Under the pieces are notes generated by a model that was not told the origin of the DNA, did not search any database, and saw only the letters and a list, made by a program, of their open reading frames with translations. Below, piece by piece: positions 33,136 to 38,651 of a stretch of DNA of 38,651 bases. The stretch lies in contig JAHEJA010000016.1 in assembly GCA_024639125.1 (NCBI GenBank), forward strand, positions 1 to 38,651, in the 5' to 3' direction. Source of the DNA: Paracoccaceae bacterium. GTDB lineage: Bacteria; Pseudomonadota; Alphaproteobacteria; Rhodobacterales; Rhodobacteraceae. Position 1 is the stretch's first letter; each line of letters opens with the position of its first letter. Position numbers and translations under genes: made by a program.

Positions 33136-34067
33136 CTCAATTTTGGGTTTAATGCGTCGCGGAGCCAGTCACCAAGCAAGTTGACCGAAAACACCAGCAC
33201 GATCAAAGCAACAGCAGGAAACAGGGTGATCCACCACAAACCGGAAAACAGGTAATCGTTGCCCACTCGGATCAAAGTTCCAAGTGATGGTGTTGTTGGC
33301 GGAATGCCTTGTCCAAGAAAGGACAGCGTCGCTTCTGAGATAATCGCAAGGGCAAGGCCGATGGTCGCGATAACCAAGATTGGGCGCAACGTATTGGGCA
33401 TGATATGGCGCGACATAATTAGCAACGAAGGCAGGCCAATAATACGCGCAGCTTGTACGTATTCTTTGTTGGTTTCAACCAATGTCGCACCACGGGCGAC
33501 GCGGGCAAATTGCGGCCAATCGGTCAGACCAATAGCGAGGATAACCACATAAATTGCAAACTCGTCTCGCAATTCATACGGCAAAGCAGCCCGCCCGACA
33601 CCATTGATCAAAATGGCCAACAAGATGCCCGGAATAGTCAGTTGCACATCGGCAAGACGCATGATTACTGCGTCTGTGACCCCACCTACGTAACCGGCAA
33701 TCACCCCAAGCGTCACACCAAGCACCATCCCAAGACAGACCGCTGCAAGACCCACAAGGATCGACAGTCGTCCACCATAAAGGATTGTTGAAAACATATC
33801 CCGTCCTTGGTTGTCGGTTCCCAATAGGTATTTTGACTGGCCACCTTCCACCCAGGACGGTGGTAATTTACCATCCCAAAGCGAAATTTGCGCTGGATCA
33901 AAAGGATCAAAGGGGGCGATCACTGGGGCAAATATACAGGCCAAGATCATCACACTGGCCACCACCGCCGCGATCATCGCACCGGGCGACGAAAGGAACG
34001 ACCAGACGATATCATTGTCTTTAAAGCGCTGCCACCGCGTCAACGGCTTATCATCTATTTTGTCCAT
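33132..34067 (-). CDS. Peptide-type ABC transporter permease (DppC-like)
   Basis: This 311-residue permease has about six membrane segments, the periplasmic pattern KYLLGTDNQGRDMFSTILYG and the EAA loop QAARIIGLPSLLIMSRHIMPN. It forms the channel with the DppB-like protein. Its ATG shares one base with the preceding stop (TGATG) and its stop overlaps the ATPase start, so all three genes are coupled. Confidence 0.94.
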   Translation of the reverse strand: MDKIDDKPLTRWQRFKDNDIVWSFLSSPGAMIAAVVASVMILACIFAPVIAPFDPFDPAQISLWDGKLPPSWVEGGQSKYLLGTDNQGRDMFSTILYGGRLSILVGLAAVCLGMVLGVTLGVIAGYVGGVTDAVIMRLADVQLTIPGILLAILINGVGRAALPYELRDEFAIYVVILAIGLTDWPQFARVARGATLVETNKEYVQAARIIGLPSLLIMSRHIMPNTLRPILVIATIGLALAIISEATLSFLGQGIPPTTPSLGTLIRVGNDYLFSGLWWITLFPAVALIVLVFSVNLLGDWLRDALNPKLR

Positions 34068-35035
34068 CAGCCCCCCAGACGAATACGTGGATCAACAACG
34101 AAATAAAGTATGTCGACGATCAAATTGATGATCACAAACAACAAGGCCACAAACACAAGGTATGCCGCCATGATTGGCACATCGACAAAGTTGACCGCTT
34201 GAATAAACATCAACCCCGTCCCCGGCCATTGAAATACCGTTTCAGTCACGACAGAGAATGCAACAAGCCCCCCGATATTCAATCCAATGATCGTAATCAC
34301 CGGCACAAGCGTATTGCGCAGAGCATGGCGAAAATTGATCGCGCGTTCTGATAGCCCCCGCGCACGGGCGAATTTGATAAAATCAGTGCGCATAACTTCC
34401 ATCATCTCGGCGCGCACAAGCCGCAAGATCAGCGTCAGTTGGAACAACGACAGCGTGATCGCAGGCAGGATAATGGATCGCCAACCCTCCAAAGTAATCA
34501 GCGACGTTTTCCACCATCCCAACGCAACCACGCCACTGCGCCCCGACGATGGTAGCCAGCGTAGGTGCACGGCAAACAGATAAATCAGCCCGATCCCAAT
34601 AACGAAGGTTGGAAGGCTGACCCCAGCAAGTGATGTCGAGAGAATAACACGGCTTATCCAGGAATTGCGTTTTATTCCGGTGTAAATGCCCAAGATAATG
34701 CCAAAGAATAGTGAAATAACTGCGCTGACAAAAACCAATTCCAGCGTCGCGGGCAACCTTTCGGCAATGAGATCATCAACAGGTCGCTTGATCCGGTAAC
34801 TTAGGCCAAATTCGGCTTTTAACATGTTGCCAACGAAACGGCTATATTGCGTAATAATAGGATCGTCTAAGCCCAACTTATCGCGAATTTCCAAGCGCTG
34901 TTCCCTTGTAGCATCCTGACCAACCATATTGTTAACCGGATCGCCGACAAAGTTGAAAAGTGAAAAACTAACAGCTGAGACAATCGCCATCACGAGCAGG
35001 GATTGTGCCAGTCTTTTCGCAATGAATGAGATCAT
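34067..35035 (-). CDS. Peptide-type ABC transporter permease (DppB-like)
   Basis: This 322-residue permease starts MISFIAKRLAQSLLVMAIVS, has six membrane segments, the DppB-type loop VGQDATREQRLEIRDKLGLDDPI, and the EAA motif KFARARGLSERAINFRHALR. AAGGGGG lies about 5 bp upstream of the ATG. It follows the binding-protein gene after a 52-bp gap that holds a hairpin. Confidence 0.94.
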   Translation of the reverse strand: MISFIAKRLAQSLLVMAIVSAVSFSLFNFVGDPVNNMVGQDATREQRLEIRDKLGLDDPIITQYSRFVGNMLKAEFGLSYRIKRPVDDLIAERLPATLELVFVSAVISLFFGIILGIYTGIKRNSWISRVILSTSLAGVSLPTFVIGIGLIYLFAVHLRWLPSSGRSGVVALGWWKTSLITLEGWRSIILPAITLSLFQLTLILRLVRAEMMEVMRTDFIKFARARGLSERAINFRHALRNTLVPVITIIGLNIGGLVAFSVVTETVFQWPGTGLMFIQAVNFVDVPIMAAYLVFVALLFVIINLIVDILYFVVDPRIRLGG

Positions 35036-35055
35036 AATGCCCCCTTAAGCACAGA

Positions 35056-35077
35056 CGGGGCAGACAAGGCCGCCCCG
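35056..35077 (-). other. Intercistronic hairpin after the second ABC binding-protein gene
   Basis: CGGGGC (35056-35061) and GCCCCG (35072-35077), extendable by one wobble pair, form a GC-rich stem 10 bp after the stop of the binding-protein gene and 20 bp before the DppB-like start. No T-run follows; mRNA stabilisation of the upstream gene is likely. Confidence 0.6.
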
Positions 35078-35087
35078 CTGAAGTTTA

Positions 35088-36647
35088 TTATTTCATCACC
35101 GCAAAACGAGGACGGAATGCATCATCGGCGGCGATTGGGATATCAACCGTAGACGCAAGACCCCAAGCCAGAACTTGGTGGTGGATCGGAACATAGGGCA
35201 TGTCCGCTTTCACTTGTGTCCACGCTTCGTCAATCATGCTGGCACGCTTGTCGCCATCTGTTTCTACTGCAATCGCATCGGTGATTTCATTCACACGCGC
35301 ATTGTTATAGCCAGCCGCATTCCAAGACCCTTCTGAATCGAGCAAGTATGAAAACACATAGTGGCTATCAAGCGTCGGAACGCCCCAACCCAACATATAG
35401 AAATCAGTTTCCCGCTTCTGGATCTTTGGGAAGTGCTGCGATTTTGGGATCGCATCAAGGTTCACTGTCACCCCAATACGGGCATACATCGACACAGCTG
35501 CCTGACAGATTTTTTCATCGTTGTTGTAGCGATCGTTCGGACAATCCAAACGCACCGTAAAGCCATCAGGATAACCGGCTTCTGCCAAAAGCGCCTTGGC
35601 ACGTTCAGGGTCTGTCTTAACAGGTGCATCGTTCTCGGGCGTGTTACCCAGAACCCCAGGTGATGTGATCATGCTCGTTGGGAATGCCAACCCTTCCATC
35701 ACAACGCGCTTGATTGCGTCGCGGTCAATAGCAAGGTTCATCGCTTCGCGCACACGCACGTCTTTGAACGGGTTGCCGTCAACATTTGAAGTGCGCAGCT
35801 TGTCGATACCTTGGTCCATCCCAAAAAAGATCGAACGAATTTGCGCAACCGTTTTCACCGAGAGGCCTTCTGTGGCCTCTATGCGCTTGAGATCTTGCAA
35901 AGGCGGATCGAGAACAAAATCAACTTCCCCTGACAAGAGCGCTGCAACACGTGTTGCCGCATTGGCAATTGGGCGATATTCAATTCTATCAATATTGCCT
36001 GGGAACATGCCTTCGCCCCACCAATTGGCGTTGCGTGCAAGCACGGTCAATTCGTCCGGCGCCCGGCTTACCAACGTGAACGGACCCGTTCCATTGGCAT
36101 TGCGCACAGCAAATGTTTCTTCATTCGCAGCATAATTCATTGGAACCGAAACGTTATTCGCGTCCGCCCATCCTTTGTCCATAATAAACAACGATGTCAG
36201 CTGGTTTGGCAAAATCGGGTTCACGCCATCTGTAACCATTTTAACGGTATAATCATCAATGGCTTCGATTGATGTGATGCTTTTGATCTGTTCTTTGTAA
36301 TCCGAAGCCTCGTGCATCGCGCGCCCGAATGAAAAGATCACGTCTTCTGCCGTAAAATCGGCACCATCGTGAAACTTAACACCTTGGCGAAGTTTGAACG
36401 TCCAACCATCTGGACCTGCTTCCCAGCTTTCAGCCAATTCCGGACGAAGGATCAAATCCGCATCGCGTGTTACAAGCGTTTCATATATTTGGCCATTCAT
36501 CGCGATAGTTGGCGATTCATTTTGTGAATGTGGATCAAGCGTCAGGGCATCACCCTGACTGGTCCATCGCAGAACGTTTTCAGCAAGCGCGGGGCTTGCA
36601 ACAGTAAGAGCGATGATAGACGCAGTTAGCAATTGCTTTAAATGCAT
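35088..36647 (-). CDS. Peptide-type ABC transporter substrate-binding protein (DppA-like)
   Basis: This 519-residue periplasmic protein of family SBP_bac_5 has a signal peptide (MHLKQLLTASIIALTVASPALA, cleavage before ENVLRW). Family segments are LRWTSQGDALTLDPHSQNE, FKLRQGVKFHDGADFTAEDVIFS, VREAMNLAIDRDAI and the C-terminal DMPYVPIHHQVLAWGL. The ATG at 36647 has GGGAG upstream and gives a clean signal peptide. The M20 peptidase encoded 72 bp upstream suggests peptide or acylated-amino-acid substrates. Confidence 0.92.
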   Translation of the reverse strand: MHLKQLLTASIIALTVASPALAENVLRWTSQGDALTLDPHSQNESPTIAMNGQIYETLVTRDADLILRPELAESWEAGPDGWTFKLRQGVKFHDGADFTAEDVIFSFGRAMHEASDYKEQIKSITSIEAIDDYTVKMVTDGVNPILPNQLTSLFIMDKGWADANNVSVPMNYAANEETFAVRNANGTGPFTLVSRAPDELTVLARNANWWGEGMFPGNIDRIEYRPIANAATRVAALLSGEVDFVLDPPLQDLKRIEATEGLSVKTVAQIRSIFFGMDQGIDKLRTSNVDGNPFKDVRVREAMNLAIDRDAIKRVVMEGLAFPTSMITSPGVLGNTPENDAPVKTDPERAKALLAEAGYPDGFTVRLDCPNDRYNNDEKICQAAVSMYARIGVTVNLDAIPKSQHFPKIQKRETDFYMLGWGVPTLDSHYVFSYLLDSEGSWNAAGYNNARVNEITDAIAVETDGDKRASMIDEAWTQVKADMPYVPIHHQVLAWGLASTVDIPIAADDAFRPRFAVMK

Positions 36648-36719
36648 TAGTATCTCCCAAGTTGTAATGACGATCATCTTAAGTGGATCGTTCCTACGAA
36701 AGCTAGCCCAATAATCTTC

Positions 36720-38126
36720 TTAAGGGGAGTCCCAATTCGACCGAACCGTTTTTCCCGAATGCGCAATGTCGGCAAACAAGCCCGTCATGCAGAGCAATGC
36801 CTGACGTGCCAGAGGTTTCAAAATGTGCTCGTTTGGCGCATGTTGACAGCATCCCGCATAGGAATGTGGGATCCAAATGGTCGGAAGCCCAAGCACATCG
36901 GCAAAACAATCATTAGGAAGCGATCCACCCAAATTAGGCAAAAGATCCGGGGCAACCCCACAAGTTTCACTTAATGACGCTTTTGTGAACGACAACCAAG
37001 GATGATCCAAATCAAGTCGTGTAGCGGGAAACGGATTGCTGTCAGTTTGCTCAATCGACACCTTAAACAAACCATGACTGTCCAAGTGCCGGCGCAGCGC
37101 AGGCAGGATGTCATCAGTGTCAGTGCCCACCACGAACCGCAATTGGCAACTTGCCTTGGCATAGCCAGAAATTGCGTTGACGGGTGCCGTAGGATTTCCT
37201 GATACCATCGCCAGAACAGCAAAGCTGTTCCAACCAAACACGCGTTCCGCCATGGTTAAGGACGCCTCTCCCCAATCCACATCAAGCAGAAATCCAGCGT
37301 CGATAGGCGGCAACTCTGCCAACACGGCCTTGATTTTTGGCGTTAGGCTATTTGGACGCCATTCGGGCACATTGATTTGTCCGCGCGCATCGGTGATTAC
37401 AGCCAGTGCATGCGCCAATATTTGTGCGGGGTCTGCCAATAGCCCGCCAAAGTTACCAGAATGATGCGCACCCTCTCGGAGGTTGACGATGAGATCAAAG
37501 TTGATACCGCCGCGCGACCCTGTGAAAATCGTTGGTGTACTTGGCGAAATACGCGGACCATCAGATGCGATAAAAACATCCGCCGACAATCGGCTTTTAT
37601 GGATTTCACAAAACTCTTTCAGACCAGGTGAACCAATTTCTTCGCCCATCTCGAACAAAAGTTTAAAATTGAAGCCAATCTTGCCTTGAACGTTTAGTAC
37701 CGAGGACAAAGCCATGAGGTTAATAAGGTGCTGCCCCTTGTTATCGGCGCTGCCACGACCATAAAGTTTCTCATCCTCATCAATAAGCGTGAATGGTGAT
37801 AGCCCCTCACGCCATTGTTCCGACTGCCCCCTGACAACATCTCCGTGACCATAACTTAAAACAGTGGGAAGGTCGTCAGACTCGATGCGCTCCGCTAGCA
37901 AAAACGGCGCAGCAGCGGGGTTCGGGTTTGGCAAAATGTCACATGTAAAACCCATTTGCGACAGCATTGGGATCATACAGCTCTCAAGATAAGTTTGCAG
38001 GTGTTCATGTGCTTTCGGGTCTTGGCTTTCACTTGGGACAGCCACCAAAACAGCCAGATCAGATTGAAATTGTCCCGTGTCAAAGTACCGTGCACTATGA
38101 TCGATAGCAGCTTTGCGAATATCCAT
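36720..38126 (-). CDS. M20 family metallopeptidase (dipeptidase-like)
   Basis: This 468-residue cytoplasmic zinc hydrolase shows the metal and catalytic residues of M20: His94 and Asp96 in YGHGDVV, Asp128 in GRGSADNKGQ, the Glu162-Glu163 pair in FEMGEEIGSPG, Asp189 in IASDGPR and a C-terminal His in APNEHI. A dimerisation domain follows the first half (HHSGNFGGLLADPAQILAHAL). The start at 38126 (MDIRKAAIDH) is preferred over the longer frame to 38183, which matches nothing in the family. It is the first gene of an operon with a peptide ABC transporter, so it probably cleaves the imported peptide. Confidence 0.92.
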   Translation of the reverse strand: MDIRKAAIDHSARYFDTGQFQSDLAVLVAVPSESQDPKAHEHLQTYLESCMIPMLSQMGFTCDILPNPNPAAAPFLLAERIESDDLPTVLSYGHGDVVRGQSEQWREGLSPFTLIDEDEKLYGRGSADNKGQHLINLMALSSVLNVQGKIGFNFKLLFEMGEEIGSPGLKEFCEIHKSRLSADVFIASDGPRISPSTPTIFTGSRGGINFDLIVNLREGAHHSGNFGGLLADPAQILAHALAVITDARGQINVPEWRPNSLTPKIKAVLAELPPIDAGFLLDVDWGEASLTMAERVFGWNSFAVLAMVSGNPTAPVNAISGYAKASCQLRFVVGTDTDDILPALRRHLDSHGLFKVSIEQTDSNPFPATRLDLDHPWLSFTKASLSETCGVAPDLLPNLGGSLPNDCFADVLGLPTIWIPHSYAGCCQHAPNEHILKPLARQALLCMTGLFADIAHSGKTVRSNWDSP

Positions 38127-38530
38127 TTGAGCCTCGTGAAAAATGCATGCGACACGTATTGTGTAAAGCAACCTCACTGGCAATACAATGAAAGCGACAC
38201 GCGCGTTCTTGTCTCAAGTGGTGTCATGCAAGGCGACAGGTCTATGTCACTGAAATTTCATCGATTGCAAAATCATTAATTCAGGCAATTCGAGCAGAAA
38301 AATTGAATTCATACCGCTCACAATCGTCGCACCTAGCAGATGACGTATCACAGGCAGGGTCATAATACCCGATAGATGTTCGTGAACAATCGCTAAAGAG
38401 ATTTAGGAAAGCGTATAGGCGATGCCGAGTGATAAAACAGAGCTGTAGTTTGATATTTTAACTACCGTCTGACGGCACAAGTCAGCCAATACTTCACGAA
38501 GTATAAAGATCTAAAATACAATTGAAGGAA
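38127..38530. other. Gene-free region between the M20 gene and tRNA-fMet
   Basis: This 404-bp AT-rich stretch has no convincing coding sequence on either strand. It should carry the promoter of the M20-ABC operon near its left end. The visible structure is the palindrome at 38489-38504 and a short CCGTC-T-GACGG repeat (38464-38474). No integrase gene or duplicated tRNA end was seen. Confidence 0.5.
38489..38504. promoter_or_regulatory. 16-bp palindrome downstream of tRNA-fMet
   Basis: ATACTTC-AC-GAAGTAT is a perfect inverted repeat with 7-bp arms, 27 bp beyond the tRNA 3' end. In RNA it could fold as a 6-bp stem with a CGUG loop, but no U-run follows. It is either a weak tRNA terminator or a protein-binding site. 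Confidence 0.4.
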
Positions 38531-38607
<77 letters not shown>

Positions 38608-38651
38608 ACAGGATGTTTTATTAGCATCGCAGAGAGATACTTTGTGTTTTG

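Noticed and set aside
38489-38504. loxP- or dif-like recombination site
   Set aside because: The 7-bp arms with a 2-bp centre do not have the arm-spacer-arm length of tyrosine-recombinase core sites, and no integrase gene is present.

Overview
The window looks like chromosomal sequence of a marine alphaproteobacterium of the family Rhodobacteraceae (Roseobacter group). Pointers are the soxB-soxD-soxA-soxG sarcosine oxidase operon, the ccmI-ruvX-DUF1289 string, the LysM-protein/LOG-protein pair, the large share of TRAP and peptide/oligo ABC transporters, and an initiator tRNA with an A-U pair at the top of the anticodon stem. No insertion sequence, prophage, CRISPR array or recognisable transcription factor was found.

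Layout. 1-2899: a partial cell-envelope LysM-type protein (minus), a LOG-family nucleotide hydrolase (plus) and the permease RarD (minus). 2911-9100: superoxide dismutase SodB and the four-subunit sarcosine oxidase, all minus, each unit closed by a clear terminator. 9138-11074: cytochrome c maturation protein CcmI, RuvX and a small DUF1289 protein (plus). 11082-13740: an Fe(II)/2-oxoglutarate dioxygenase-like protein that overlaps a TauE/SafE permease, and DusA (minus). 13971-17566: a tightly coupled plus-strand operon for surface polysaccharide, with UDP-glucuronate 4-epimerase, KdsD, KdsB and KdsA; the last three genes overlap by ATGA. 17573-17596: a bidirectional terminator. 17620-21328: a TRAP transporter (minus) and a PagL-like lipid A deacylase. 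21404-29777: an oligopeptide-type ABC transporter (OppABCDF) with a sugar-dehydrogenase-like SDR at its end and an IlvD/Edd-type sugar-acid dehydratase upstream (minus). 30067-31326: a stand-alone reductive-dehalogenase-like protein (plus). 31417-38126: a second peptide ABC operon headed by an M20 peptidase (minus). 38531-38607: initiator tRNA-Met (minus).

How it fits together. The window is mostly about scavenging small organic nitrogen and carbon compounds: sarcosine (a product of glycine betaine breakdown), peptides or oligomers through two ABC systems, and an organic acid through TRAP. A second theme is the cell surface: Kdo and UDP-galacturonate supply, PagL and the LysM protein. The most unusual item is the reductive-dehalogenase homologue. 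It has both 4Fe-4S cluster motifs but no Tat signal, no membrane-anchor gene and no fused reductase domain. Other points worth a second look are the dehydratase-Opp-SDR arrangement, which suggests an oxidative aldose pathway; a hairpin after each of the three solute-binding-protein genes; two copies of a roughly 39-bp intergenic repeat; and several perfect inverted repeats in promoter regions.
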